NCBI GenBank assembly: GCA_002914845.1
Contig: JXTC01000095.1
Location: 852,277 to 916,276, forward strand
DNA from: Trema orientale
Lineage: Eukaryota; Streptophyta; Magnoliopsida; Rosales; Cannabaceae
Length of the DNA stretch: 64,000 nucleotides
Direction of reading: 5' to 3'
Position numbers and translations under genes: made by a program. The notes beneath the pieces are model-generated. The model saw only the letters and a program-made list of their open reading frames with translations. It did no database searches and was not told where the DNA came from. Of this stretch, positions 14,283 to 27,960 are shown in pieces (positions within the stretch are counted from its first letter, which is position 1; every line of letters starts with the position of its first letter).

Positions 14283-16447
14283 TTGGAAAGATAGGTGTAA
14301 AGAGACAACAGCCCTCCATTCTGCCTGTACTCCCCGCTATTCCTTTTTTTTTTCCCTCCTTTTCTCCTGAAGAAGTTGGAGTTCATGGGTTATTGTCCAC
14401 TTGTACAATATACTCTTGAAACTCTGTGCAGCATGAGGTGGTTTTGTGTTGATTTCTTGGAATTGTTGTGGTCCTTTATTGTTGGGTTGCATGGTTGCCG
14501 ACCTTTTATCTTAACTCCAGGTTTTGATTGTTTTTATGTATTAATAGACTGGAATATCCCAGTTAGGAAAACAACCTTGCTTTTCTACGAATGCGATTAT
14601 ATTATTAATTTGTATCGTGCTTAAAGGCTTGGCAATTTCTATGGATTCTTTTGGTAAAATTCTGTATTGTTATTTTAGTTCACTGCAATCTCTATGCAAG
14701 AGTGGGATTTTAGGCCATATTTACTACTCAGTAATGAGAATGAGTGGAAAGGGACTGGTAGGGAAACTAACCAGTAAAAAAAATGAGTGGAAAGAGAATG
14801 GAAGGGAAAGAGAATAGATAGGAGTAAGAAATAATAGGTGGAAAAGATTAAGATTCTTTTTCATGTGTTTACATAATAATTAGTTACACATGAAATGGAA
14901 TGTCATTCCCTTTCCTATTTCATTTTTTACATTACAGATTAATAAGCATATACTTAGATTTTACGTATTTTGGCTATTTAAAAAGTACAATATCGTGAAA
15001 CAATTAACAGATGGATATGAAATTCGTTGCAAATCTTACTTTGTACATTGGAAAAGGTTGAAGATGGACCAAAAAGATGCAGATTAGGAGTTGGTTTTTG
15101 GTCTACGGTGATTCACTAACCGTGGAAAGTCTCACTAGAAACCTCCTAACTTTGATCTAAATGTTAAAATCTTCTTTTCCAAAGGTCAGAGTACATATTG
15201 GAAAATCTCGTTCAAAATTAGATAAATTGATACACGTCGAAAACTCTCTACTTATTTGAATCATGAGGTAGCACGAAACAAGGATTTTCCAACGGTTAAA
15301 TTTAATCTTGGTCATTGCGCCTGTGTTGGATAAAGCTGCCAGTTCAAAATTTTCCTCTCGTTTTCCATTAAACTTTATTTTTGATCGCTTCATCTAATCA
15401 TTGCAAATGAAAAGAGGGACTATTATTGGAAGGCCTATTTAGCTAAGCAAATTGTTTACTAGTCAACTTAAAAACATCTCTGTATTTCAATACAATCTAG
15501 TCGTTCTAGAAGTATTTTACTCGGTGATAGTCCATCATTGATATGCACTCAAATTGTTATGACTAGTCTCTTAAGGGGAGGAGGGCATTGATTTACCTAA
15601 GTTAGTTATGTAAAGTTCAAGTACTTAAACTAGATATCAAAACATCACGAAGAGTGGGTCTCAAACGCTCTACGCAAACAAGTGGGGTTAATACTCCCCA
15701 TGCAGTCCGTCTTATCGGCTATCGCTACAAGTCCTTAGTCCATTCCATGCAACCTGTCGTGAGTCTAAACTTAAGACATGGTGTATGATACCAATTACTA
15801 CAAAGTCAAATCATTTCACTTCAACGAAAAGTATGTTAAGTGAAGAGAGTTTAATGCTGATACCAATTACTACGAAGTCAGATCATTTCACTTCAACCAA
15901 AAGTATGTTAAGAGAAGAAAGTTTAATTCCTTAATTAAGTACTTATAATCAGTTTATTTCATCCCAAAACTATGCGAAAAAAGATGTTTCCACCTAAAAA
16001 ATTATTTTCCGGTTAAGCAAGACAAAAAGAAAAACACTATCTACAGAGATCAACAAAGATTTTAGGCCTTTAGTTAGCTCGTCAAGGTTTTCCATAATTT
16101 CTACAGATATAGATGGTCGGGATCTCCGGCAGTCCATATTTTCTATACCGGCATGCGACATGAGTACCTCGGTCACTGTTAAGAGTGCACACTGCACACA
16201 GAAGTTTCTTTTCGTACTTTTGTTCATAAAAATGTAAATTCATGATATAAATAGAAACTTGAGAATCAAACCGAAAATTCCAATTACACTAAATACCACA
16301 ACGGATGTTGGAAATGACTGCATAGGTACATATGAACTTCCTATAAAAGATCAAATGGGTTTCGGAGAGTAACAGTCAAAAGACAAAAAGTCCATTCTGA
16401 ACTTCAAAACCAAAAGAAACACCTCTCTATCATGAGCATCCCGCAAT
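14283..16447. other. Intergenic region between ROP and VPS35
   Basis: The ROP 3' UTR occupies the first few hundred bases. The rest is AT-rich with only short incidental ORFs. The tract at 15600-15780 looks like degraded repeat DNA, and a 72-bp tandem duplication follows. No gene was recognised. Confidence 0.5.
15787..15931. repeat. 72-bp tandem duplication, two units
   Basis: The block GATACCAATTACTACAAAGT begins at 15787 and recurs with few differences at 15859. Both units end in a GAAGAAAGTTTAAT-like sequence. The units are diverged by a handful of substitutions. Confidence 0.85.
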
Positions 16448-19400
16448 TCAAGCTTTGATGGGCTCGTATTTCTCTCCTACAACACCACCTTTCTGTTTCT
16501 GGAATTGGATGTAACGCAATGTGCTCGCAAAGAAAGCATCTGTAGCTGGGTCTGGTGTAGTTGAATCACTTTGCATCTCGGTTGTTATCAATTCGATCAG
16601 GCTTTGAATTGAAGCAACAGTTATCTGTGGGTTTCCCTTTTCAAAGAAATAAAGATACCTGCAGAGATAAACAACGAGGTAAGGCAGCCTTATCTTCCAA
16701 GACTAGAGGGGTAGGAAAAACAATAAGATTATGATTTTGGGAGCTACTTGTTCAATATCTCAACAAAGAGAGTCACAGAACCCGTGCTACCACGAGTTGC
16801 ATTCGACATTTGCTGAGCAGCATTCGCAATTCTTAGAGCACGTTTCAGGCATATCAGGACCCTGATACGAGAAAATGTTTAAAATAATAAAAAGAAAAAA
16901 AATGAAATAAAAAGAGATGATTAAAAAAACTTCTTTTTTAGGACACTAAAATATCATTCATATGTATGGTAACTCACCTCTCTCCATCCTTCATGGTTTC
17001 CTGATCATCAACCCAAAAGAGATGTGCACAAGCATAAACAGCTCTGCACTGATCAGGCTTCTTTAAAAGCTTTGCAGAATACTGCACAAATACAAAAACA
17101 ACGCTATCAATAGAAAAGACCGGGACAGTCTAGATATCACCAAGAGATAAAGTTTTCTGTAATTACCCCAGTGGCCTTGTGTGTTAAAGTATCCCTGTTT
17201 TCAACACCAAAGACGTGCATCCTCTGAAGGGTCCCAATTATTAAATGAATTGCGGTCACCTGTGCTTTTGAATCCTATTACAGCAACATGCAAACAAAAA
17301 ATAATTAGAAAACTTAAACTTCCTTACAGGAAACATGAAAGAAAAAGGAAATGAGAATAGTTTCTGCAGTGCAAATAAACTTACCGAGATTTCCTCTTCA
17401 TACAAAATATATGCTTGGGTGAAGAATTCATAAGCAACAGGTTCTAACTCACAGTCATTTGCAGCCTAATTAACACAAAACACAGATAGGCAGGTTAAAA
17501 CTATATCGCTGGCCAGGTACTTCATATGTAAATTAAAATGATATCGCTGGCCAGGTACTTCATATGTAAATAGACTAAGCCATTTACCTCAGCACATTGC
17601 AAGTACAACCTTAATGCCAGTTCTGGTGCTGGAATGCTTGATAGAGCCTCAATGGTCTGAAACCGATAAATATGTGTCTTAATTGAGAAATACCCGAAAC
17701 TTTGAAGGATAGTGTATAACATAGGCAAACTGAAAAACTCTTCCAACATAATACAAAAACATGCGAAAGAAAAGGGATATTCATCATTTAATGTTCTTAG
17801 GGCATTAGAAATTTTTTTTAAATGATAATGAAAAGACTACTAATGACTCCATTTAGAGATAAGCCACCTGATTTAAAAGCTGAAATATTTTCTTTGGTGT
17901 AGTTGCTGTGTCATCTCCAAAAGGATTCTCATCCTGGCCTTGCAATTGCCTAACCAACTGCACATTCAAGAAATAATACATCATTTGAGTGCCAAATACA
18001 TAGATTGTCAACACTCCTCACACAGACTTACATATATAAGAGAGAAAGAGAGAGAGACAGAGAGAGAGAGAGAGGGAGGGGGGGGGAAGAAAGAAAGAAA
18101 GATGGAAGCCTTTTGTCGCCCTATATCACAAGTTCTCACATTCTTTTATAAGTTTCTATAATATATCATAAAACACAAACCACGAGGTCTGAACAGCTAA
18201 ATCACCAATCACCACCACAGGCAATAAACCATGCTACTATACAAATTTCAATGGCAACTTAAATTTAGTATCAGAATTTGACATGCATATGCATATATCA
18301 CAAGGCACCGAACAAGTAGAAGCAAACCTTTAGCGAAGAGAAAACCAAGGGAGGAACTGTAAAGACTAAACGCTTTGGCCCTCCAGTAAGTATGTGCTTC
18401 CTCACAGTACATATAATCTGCAAGGATTATGAACAACATACTTAAAAGGTTCTCAAATTCAATCAGGCCCAATTTCTAAGACACAGACCGAATACTTAAA
18501 TACATAAAATTTGTTGCTTAGAATTCTTGTGTTATTAAAGTTTTAGGCTGAGCACATTTTACTCGTGTAAAGTGCCATATTGCCAATACCTTAAACATCT
18601 CTTCTGGGTCATCATTACAAAGCATCTGAATAAGTCGTGAAACAGAATTTTGCTCCTCGTTGAAATCATCTTCATCAAGCTAGAGTTGAAACAAAAAACA
18701 TTAATTCAGAAATATTCGTTTGTTGCAATTAATAGGGGAACAGAAAACCATTTGGTGAGAAACAATAGAATGTATTAAACAAATGTGAAAATAAGTAAGG
18801 AGGGTTAATAAATCAAAGATCACAGCTTACTCAGAAAAAAAAAAAAAAGGGATTACCTCATCATCGGGAGTCCCATCCAAATCCTTAATAAGCCCTTTTA
18901 TCAATTCAAACAATGCTTCCACCTAAGAAAAGTAAACCATCCGTTTGAAAAGAATCCTACTTTGGAAAAAAAGGACACACAATTAGTCATTGCATACCTT
19001 GTCAGCAGTTGATACGTGAGTCTTATTTTTCATAATGCTTTGAATTATAACAGTGGCCATTACTTTATTTGTTTCGTTATCAAGATATTCCATGACACGG
19101 GGATAGTTCGAAAGCTTCAAGGCAGTGACAATATCATTATATTTCTCAAGTGGAGCACTTAAAAGTGCAACTATCTGTTTTGTTGCCTTATTGTCTTCAA
19201 TCTTCCCTTTGCCAGAAAGTTTTTTAACGCATGCTCCCTGACCAAAAGTAGATACAAAGAACAACAAATGTATAAACATTATTTACAATGTTTAACAGTA
19301 TGCGCAAAAAATAAAACCATTGAATAGCCTTAAATATAAAGGGAAACTTGTATCTACCACTATATGATAACCCAACCAGAAGACATACCAATACTTGATC

Positions 19401-22400
19401 TGCGTAATCAAGTCGATCAGGGTGTACATGGAGAGTAAACTTAAGAAGTGATGAATACAATGTTACTACTCCAACCGTAGGCATCTCTACTTGAGCTTCT
19501 ATCACCTGCATCAATGTACAACCAATCAATTGCTGACTATTCAATCCCATGCCCCAATACAAGTCAGACAAAGATAAAAAGTAGCTATGCAAGATAGAGA
19601 CAATAGGACCCCAATAATCAAATGAAACCATACCAAACCTTTCCTTTCGGCAACATTTACAAATTTAGTAGCCACTTTTAATTTGTAAATTCCTTAAGGC
19701 TACACAAGATTTTACCTTCCCAATGGCATTGCTCAATTTGGAAAAAGCTTCTACTTGCAAGAATTCAGGTAGCACTTCTGAACTTGAAGCAGCATAATTT
19801 GAAAGCCTTTCCATCAACTGGGATAGCACTGTCTTGATATCAACAGATGGCTGAAAATAGAGTCACATAAAACATTAAAAGCAAATCAAAGGCATATGAA
19901 AGCGTGGTACCAGAACTCTTCATAAATAGGCAGTATCATGTACCATTCAATGCTTAATATCCATACAATTTGTCTCTTCAATCAAAATTGACTTATTACC
20001 AAATACCAATTGAATTTAACTTGTACATAATTCTTTTTCACTGTTAAGAAATTCTTCTCATAATTCATACTATTTTCTGTCAGTGTTTGGCAAGACAGTT
20101 AAAGAAAAATTAGCAAAGCCAAAAGGTAATTTTATGACAAAGGAACAAATAAATTGGAGGCAATGCGTCAAATGTAGGAGTGGGGCAGAATATGAACTTG
20201 TCCCCTAATTTGGTTATGAATAAAAGTAAGAATCTTCAAACTTAAAAAGTGTTTGCAGGTAGGAAAGATGATGCAAATGAGGATAAAGGGGAAAAACAGA
20301 TCTAGAATTAATCAAAATGGTAATATCACATACCTGCAGCTGGGGGCAAGCACCCAACAATACATCAAGCGTTTGCAAATGATATTCATCAGGGAAGACT
20401 TGAATTATGCAGTCCATCAGATAGAACTGTGCAATCTCATCTTTGCAATTGACAACCTGTCAAAATGGAAGTATATGAAATAAGCTACCAAAATGTCATT
20501 GAAAGTAAATAACAAAAACCAAAATAGGTCAACCTGCTCCAGGACTCTAGGAAGAACAGTATCCTTGTACATCTCGAGATCAACCCCCTCTATCTGACTG
20601 AGAACATGCAGGTTCTTCCCAACCTATAAAAGTAAAGGGAACAATAGACAAGCCTTCTGTAAGTGCACGCCCAACATGTACACAGTACTATTGCAGCAAA
20701 ACCAACCAGCTATCCTTACAAGATCACGTAGCTCGCTCCTTTCCTTCTCCCGTTTCTCCTTTTCCCGGGCAGGCCCCTGCAGACCAGAAAGCCCGATAGC
20801 AACCCTCAACTCAGGATCAGCTAAGAGTATGAATTGATTCACAAGCACTACAACACCTGCATGACCAGAAATCATGCCCTCGTGATAAATTTTACCTTCA
20901 AGACATGCAAGCATTGTGGTACCTATGCATGTCCAAACATGAGAGCACCATAATAGTATCAACCAACNNNTGAAATTTTGAAGTACAAACTCCACAGCAT
21001 CCACAACAGTGTCAGCATCACTGCAGAAGTCAAGGTAGCCCTCGTCAGATCAGGTTCAATCAGTATCTCTTTTTTTTTTTTCTTTTTTTTTTATCAGCAG
21101 AATTATTAGGTGAGAGTTTTTGTTACTAAATGGTCTATCCAACCAAATGGTGTTTCAACACCATTGGCTAGCTTGAACCAACAATGTAATACTAACATGC
21201 CGTCAACTTGTCATGTGAAAAGTTTTTTAAAACTGTCAGGCTGGCTAGCATTTCCTCTATTCACAAACCAATATGAACAAAAATTAAAAACAGGGGGCAA
21301 GAAAATACTATTTATTAACTCATTACTGACATCGAGTTTATTCAATCGGATACATTAACAGTTTAACAGACTATAAAATAGCAAAGGACGCTGGGGAGTT
21401 GTTGGGGGAAAACAGAAGGAGGAGAAGAAAGAGAGAGTTTAGACTGACTTTAGAGTCGGCAAAATTATATACACCTAACTGGAACCTAGCAACTATTTAG
21501 CAGTTAATTTCCTTACCCTTCGTATTCAGAACCTATATCAGGCAATTTGTCCCTGCTGACTTGGGAGAGGTAACTCCTTAAGAAAAGCCCACGTACGGGA
21601 TGCTGAATTCCACGGCACATCTCCACAAGATCTTTAAGAACATCTTTGGCAGGAGCTTCCTTAGATTTGATATAAACAGATCCAACTGTACAGAGGAGAT
21701 ACCTGATTGAATCGCATAATAAACACGTAAGATTAGCAAATTCACGATGCTATGACTTACAGTTTAAGGTCTACTTGGGCACATCAGATAACTATTTAAG
21801 GGAAGAGATCTTTACACCCAACTGACATTTTACAATGAAAATAATTTTAAATCTAAAAGAGGATATCCCGTGGCTCAATAATTATGAGCAAGAAACACAC
21901 TGCAAGAACAAAGCAAGAATTTTACAACTATGTTATACAAAATGGATCCTTTATTACTGTACAAAGCACCACACTGACCATTCCATGTTTCATGCTCTCC
22001 TTATATACCTTTATTTTATTTTTATGTTTTGGTGCTACTCTAGATCCTATAAATAATTACACATATAAACTATATATTTAGCTGATAAGGGCAGGGACAT
22101 AAATTCCAACATCTCAAAAACCGAATTTGAGGTCTCGATAGTAATCAATAACTTGAAGATCATGCATTAAACAAATATTATTAAAGAAAAATAAAAGACA
22201 AAGTGGGTTTGATTTAAAAAGAAGATATCAACTTACAATCTGGGCAATATGTTACCCGCGTGCTGCACAAGTTCATACAGATCAATAACAGAGCAACCTC
22301 GCCGAGCCTCCTCCTTGAAAAACATCTCCAACTTCCTCAATTCATCAAATGCTCGCATATCTGAGCCACCATACAGAAACCATAAATCACAATCATTGTC

Positions 22401-22879
22401 AATCCCACAATTCCTCCCTTTTTTTTCACCCCCCCCCCCCCCCCAAAAAAAAATTGATAACAAAAAAAGGACGAACTATCTCAATTTCAAACACAATAAC
22501 ACCGGATCGTTGATCTAGAGACTCACATAGCTCGTAATACTTATGAGGAGAAAGCTTCGAAGTCCGAAGCTCAGACAGCATCTGGGCAGAATATTTTAGG
22601 GCATCACGGAGATTGTTCGAATCCTAACAAAAACAAAGAGATTCCATACCAAATCAGAAAATAATTAAGGCCTTCGCAATTAAAAAAAAATTAGGGTTTT
22701 CTTCCAAATTTTCCCGAGAAACAATCGGGGGGTTTTGAATTTTGATTTTGATTATGATACGAAAGCAAGGGTTTTGATAGTCTCACCAGAGCCCGGTGCA
22801 TGTAGAATGCGTTCTGCTGGAGACCAGCGATCCCGGCGGCGAGCCATTTCTCTTCGTCTTCGGCTCCGTCAGCGATCAT
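16448..22879 (-). CDS. VPS35: Retromer subunit VPS35
   Basis: This is the central alpha-solenoid scaffold of the retromer core (VPS26-VPS29-VPS35), which sorts vacuolar receptors and plasma-membrane proteins at endosomes. Twenty-one exons run from 22879-22787 ([16 protein letters not shown]) to 16658-16448 (ending [13 protein letters not shown]). Most are phase 0, and they include 22623-22527, 22360-22237, 21702-21517, 20776-20720, 20623-20534, 20456-20334, 19850-19716, 19505-19389, 19237-18998, 18922-18857, 18679-18590, 18417-18328, 17957-17868, 17656-17588, 17465-17385, 17274-17167, 17081-16978 and 16861-16748. Exon 5 (21020-20971) runs into three Ns. About 12 conserved residues expected between QNF and GPAREKEK are missing there. 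With them, length would be about 790 residues, as is usual for plant VPS35. The signature [14 protein letters not shown] falls in exon 4. The A/B/C paralogue cannot be assigned. Confidence 0.97.
17503..17571. repeat. 31-bp direct repeat in a VPS35 intron
   Basis: ATATCGCTGGCCAGGTACTT plus the next 11 bases occur at 17503-17533 and again at 17541-17571, identical by eye. The duplication lies wholly within the intron between exons 16 and 17, so it should not affect coding. Confidence 0.9.
20968..20970. other. Three-base N gap inside VPS35 exon 5
   Basis: NNN falls after the codons for LQNF. The sequence just beyond it is intronic, so the end of a conserved exon and its donor site are absent. 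The gap length is therefore probably larger than shown. Confidence 0.9.
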
Positions 22880-24300
22880 TCTCTCCCTCTACTTTCTCTC
22901 TCTAGCGAATGTGATGTTGTTGTTGCGTTTGACTGACTCGTCTCTGTTCTCTCTCTAACTGCCTGTCCAAGGTCCCTATTTCGGGTCCTGCTTTGCGTCC
23001 CTAGTGGTTCACGTCCTGCTTGGAGCCTTGGATCCATAAACTCCGGTCCGTACCCGGTTTACTGGGTTATAAAGTTAAAACCCACAACGGAGGACCTGTT
23101 TTGTTTGCCCAAAGCGTGGAAATAAAGGATTTGGACACTTATGCCTAAGTTTTCAAAAATAATACTAAAAGTACGATCTTCCAAAATCATTATTTTTCAT
23201 TACAATTATCAGTCACATTTTTCTAAATATTTTATAAGAAACTAAAATGATTTCTAATAACGAAGTTGGTTTTTCGGTTTCTAGTAAATAAATTAGTTTA
23301 TAATTTCTAATAAACCAACTTAGTTTCAAATAAAATTTTTTTTAGATTCTTTATTTTATAGTTTCTGGTAATCAAACTGGTTTTTTTGGGATCTGGTTAT
23401 TAGTTACGATAAACTAAATTGCTTTCTAATAGTTAAATTAGTTTTTCGGTTTCCAATAACTAAAATATTTAGAAAAATACTACTGAACCTCGTACGAAAA
23501 AATAGTTTTTCTTTTTCAATAGCTCTTATTTTTTGTATTATTTTTTTAAAGTCCTTTTCCTGGAAACAAAGCTTATGGGCTTCGAACGAATCACACCCAA
23601 ATGCGCCAGATTTGTCCAGCTGGGCTTGCAGACAGAAAAAAAAAAAAAAAGGGTTTCGTGATGAGATGATTGCAAAATAAAGTGTTATTTTCGAAGGAGG
23701 ATAATTACATGAAAATCCCATTAGTTTATGAACTTTTGACTAGATTTGCATGATCTACTTTAGGGTTGTGAAGATAACCAAAATGATAACTTTTGGATTC
23801 CTTAAAAAAGGAGAAAAATAATTCTCCTGGAGTTTGTGAAAATAACAAAATAATCCCCTTTATTTTTATATACAAATTTCATCCATGAGATCATCACTTG
23901 CATTTGTGTATAAACTAATACTTCCACAATGTAATTTAGTTATTTGAGGAGTGCTAAATATACCTTTATTCTCATTCTCTTTAATACTCTCCAATCTCAA
24001 TGTTTAACACGTGACTTTTAATATCCAATTTAACATTTTAATAATGTGAAAAATTATAGTGAAATTTACATGTCAAATAGTGAACTAAGAAAATACAAAA
24101 AAAAAAGTATAAAAGATAGTATAACTAACATTCCTCTAATTATTTAGATAATTTGTATAAAGTTATCTCTTTTAAAAGTTGGCATTTAAACCAAGAACCC
24201 GATAAGTGACTTTGGTGTAATTTTCAATATCCAAAGACAGCAGGGATTTGTTTAATCTCTAATTTCAAACCGAACTCTAGATTTACCTATACCTACTTTG
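22880..24300. other. VPS35 upstream region with a degenerate AT-rich foldback repeat
   Basis: The first 150 bp are the VPS35 promoter and CT-rich leader. From about 23150 to 23510 there are many degenerate copies of a TTTCTAATAA/GGTTTCTAGTAA motif on both strands, bounded by AAAGTACGATCTTCC and CCTCGTACGAAAA. This resembles the foldback element at 32930-33270. No gene was seen. Confidence 0.45.
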
Positions 24301-24305
24301 ACATT

Positions 24306-24718
24306 TTGTTAAAGTAAAAATTACACTTAATACCCGTTTTTTAAAACTTATTTCAAAAATACTCGTTTTTAAAACTTCTTTAAAAATTATCCGCTTTTAT
24401 GGTTCACATTTCATATAAAAAATATGAGTGGTCCACATTTACAATGTATATTTTATCCATTAGGTACACATTTCATGTGTAAAATATGAACGGTACACAT
24501 TTTAAAATGTGTGCTAATTTTGAGTGTAAGTATTATTCATAAAATGTGGACCGCGGTATACATTTAATGCATGAAATATATACCGTAGTCTACATTTCAT
24601 GTGTAAAACAGTAGTGATCCACATTTCTCCAAAAAAAAGTATAAAAACAGGTATTTATGAAATAAAAAAAAAGTATTTATGAAAATATAGTTTTAAAAAT
24701 GGGTATTTATGAACTTTT
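24306..24718. mobile_element. Foldback MITE with internal ACATTT repeats
   Basis: The ends are inverted and A/T-rich (left TACCCGTTTTTTAAAAC, right TTTTAAAAATGGGTATTTATG). The interior has repeated TACACATTTCATGTGTAAAA-type units in alternating orientation, each close to palindromic. It is non-coding. Boundaries are approximate and no target duplication was established. Confidence 0.55.
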
Positions 24719-24913
24719 CCCTTTGTTAAATGAGGATGAAGTATAAAAAGCTCATTTTGAACCCCAGTGCAAGGTTCTAATTAATTGACGCAAAAAAAAA
24801 AAAAAAAGTGTGAAAATTGGAGCTCATCTAATTCTTCACCTGTGTATTGGGTATTGCCAAGCTCTTCCCTTAACCTTAAGACACTTGTATTCAAGTGTAA
24901 CTTTATAACTTTC

Positions 24914-24939
24914 ATATATATATATATATATATATATTT
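24914..24939. repeat. (AT)n microsatellite
   Basis: A perfect TA dinucleotide run of about 26 bp in intergenic DNA. Confidence 0.95.
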
Positions 24940-25345
24940 GTAGACCTTTTCCCGGTTCATCTCAAATTGCACCGCAATATATATTTTATGTGGCTTTTTA
25001 AATGATTTTTTACTATTTTTTCTCTTTACATTTGATTTAGAACCTGTTTATGTTGTCGATTGTATCTTTATAACCGAGATACTATTTAGTTGTCTATTGT
25101 AAAGAAAAAATTATTTTAAAAGCAAAATCATGCTAATATTTCAATTGATCAATATATTAAGCATAATGATAAGGCAGATGTCTTTTTTATACACTTTATT
25201 TCAGTAAATGTTTTTTTTTGGTTTTTATATTAAGAAATCAGTTAATAAATTATGTCATTTTTGTACAAAGTTTTTGAAACGAACATCTATTTAAGGGACA
25301 GGCCCAAAATTGTGCACACCTAAAACCCCCAAATCGAAACCAAAA

Positions 25346-25595
25346 GGGAAAAGGACATAGGCAAGACTAACTTGGGCCAAGATGACTTTTTTGTATATCT
25401 TTTTAAAAATAACATTTTTAGGAGTGTTAAGGACTTATCTATAGTCAAGAGCATCTTGACTATAGAAATTTTTTTATGGTCAAGATGCTCTTAACTACAG
25501 GTCAAGACGTCATTGATACTCTTAAAAATCTTATTTTAAAAAAAATGCACAAAAAAGTCATTTAGCCCAAATTAGTCTCATCCATGTCATTTTCT
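25346..25595. mobile_element. MULE-derived MITE with TTGAC/GTCAA palindromes
   Basis: The termini are inverted (left GGGAAAAGGACATAGGCAAG, right read inward GAAAATGACATGGATGAG), with similarity extending about 60 bp inward. Flanks GAAACCAAAA and GAGACCAAAA match 9 of 10, giving a Mutator-type target duplication. The interior contains GTCAAGAGCATCTTGAC and related inverted motifs. The termini match those of the 3.1 kb element at 46374-49494, so this is probably a short relative. Confidence 0.8.
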
Positions 25596-25599
25596 GAGA

Positions 25600-27960
25600 C
25601 CAAAATCTCAAGCCGGTTTGTGCCCAACTCTACAACCCAACTTCTCAGACCCTTTCATTATTCAAAAGCTTCTCATACTTATGGCCATGAACGTAGCTGA
25701 GGCAGAAACGGTTGGAGTTTACGAATGGTCTCATATCTCTTATGGGTGAAAAAAATGGTACTGGGTTGTTATTGATGATCACGTGAATGATTCTTTAGCA
25801 ATTTCATTTATCTTTCATATATACAATCTAATAATGTAGTATAATGAGTTATATCCATGCATTTTCATTTAAATTATAGAATTGCAACCTTCTGTAATAT
25901 GTGGTTTAAAAAAAGAGAACTCCTTTATAGTAACCGTTTCCAATCACATCATTTACCATGGCATCAATTGTTAAGAATTTTATATGACTCAAATTCATTT
26001 CGCATTAAATATAAATTCACTTCACATTAAATATTCTTCTTACGAGAAAACCAAGATCTTGTTAATCTTATTCAAGTTTCCATTGTGCTTTCTCTCTTTT
26101 TGGTTCAACGTCAAATGCCAAAAATCTAAATTTCCATTTTATTTTTCAAAAATAAAACAACAGAAACTCATTTTCCTTATTATATTTTTTAAACAAGTCA
26201 TAACGTCAGAACTATGGTAAAGCCTTTCCATCATCTTTGATTCAATTTAATGACCAGGTTTTTTTTTTTTTCCTTTTTTAAACCATTGAATCAAATCTGA
26301 TGAATCAATGGATCTAGTTAAATTTTTTTGTTATATAAATCTGTATTTAAAAAAAAAGTGGGCCATTAAGAGGTTCTCAAAAACATAAATATTTTCCTGC
26401 TAAAATAAACATATGCAAAACACCTAGCCCCGAAAACCACGACATCTCTTTTTTCATCTTCTTTTCTCTATCTCTGATATGTGTCATATCTATTTTCTCT
26501 TCTCTGCTTTTGGGTTGTCTTTCAGTTTAGTTTTATTGGCAATTTTACAAGTTTTTTTGGGTATTTTTACAAAAGCCGATCTTAACTCGGCCCCACTGAC
26601 CACGATCTCTACCACTCCAGGTAAATATTTCTCGTTAATTAATTATTATCAATAACTGCCTTCTGATTTGTGATATTTTTGGGTAAAATGTTGTTTATTT
26701 TGCTTAACTCGAATTTGAATCTTGGAGTAGGAAAGTAAAATGAAGTTGTTTTTTGTGTTTTCTTTATAAATGTAAACTTTTTTGTTTTGGGTTTCTCTGA
26801 ATCTCCGAATTTCCATAAATTATTTTATTTAAATTTTCTTTTACTTTTGTTCTAATTTTAATTATGACCAGTAAAATATAATTAAAAAAGGGTACACATG
26901 AATGTATAAAAACGTCTTCATTGATGCTTTATCTTATTGATTAAGATTTCGATTCCTTCCTCCAAAGTGATTCGAGCCAGTTATAATTTATGGAGCCGAA
27001 AGGGTAAAATATCTAAAAAAACAAGAAAAGCAAGACATAAAATTTCGTTTATTTACTTCTCTATATTTTTTCTTAATTACTTTCGTATGATGACTTTAAT
27101 AACATAAATAATTGAACGTGGTAGTTTTAAATAAATTGTAGGAATTATTTACAAATTTTGTTATCGATATTTCTTATCTTTAGTTTTTTGCGTTTTCAAG
27201 TGTTCAAGTTCTCGTTTCTTCAAATGCTATGATACAATATATGGTTTGTCATTCTTCATCATTAGCAATAATATCAATAGAAATTACAATCTCACTTATG
27301 CCTTGTCATTCTCCATTAGGAAATATTGATGATGAATGAGACCAAGGGTTGATCTATCGCCTGCTTTCCCAAAATTATTAAATATATTAACAAATATATT
27401 GTCTCCCTTTTGTGGAGTTTATTGTCTCTTTGATTGGGAGTTTATTGTCTCCCTGGAATGGAGTATATTTCTTTATGTTACTTTCCCAATACAGATTGCT
27501 AATGAGAAGACCGTAGGAGGGAGACTTGTAGATCTCTTTCTTCGGTAAAAATAGGTAAGTGGATATTTGGCACTTTTTCAAGCGATTCAACGTGGCAGCT
27601 TTGTGAAGGATAAAGATTTTGAACATGAAGAGTTTGTGAAGCATGAATGGTTTGTTTCTAAGTTCTTCTTTAGATCAGGGATGTTGACCATAAATCTCTA
27701 GTTTTTAGAGTCAGATGCACTGACAATGATTGTTACTGTTGGATGCATTTTTGTTTTTTTTTTTTTATTTTTGTTTTTTTTTTCTAGTATCGTAGTCAAC
27801 CAGTTGGTTTATTTAGGATAGTCACAAAATTGGAAAATTAGCATATATATTGGAAGAATTTTATCTTTCAATTCAATATGTTATTGCAAAGATATCTTTT
27901 TATAATGACATATTTATTACCTAAAAAACCACATCATTGTATATATCATAAATCATCTCA
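25600..27960. other. AT-rich intergenic DNA, possible leader-like stretch
   Basis: No protein-coding gene was recognised. At about 26440-26620 the sequence becomes CT-rich and ends in CTCCAGGTAAAT, like a non-coding first exon with a splice donor on the plus strand. At 27480-27560 there is another exon-like block ending near GGTAAGTGG. No supported ORF connects them. Confidence 0.3.
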
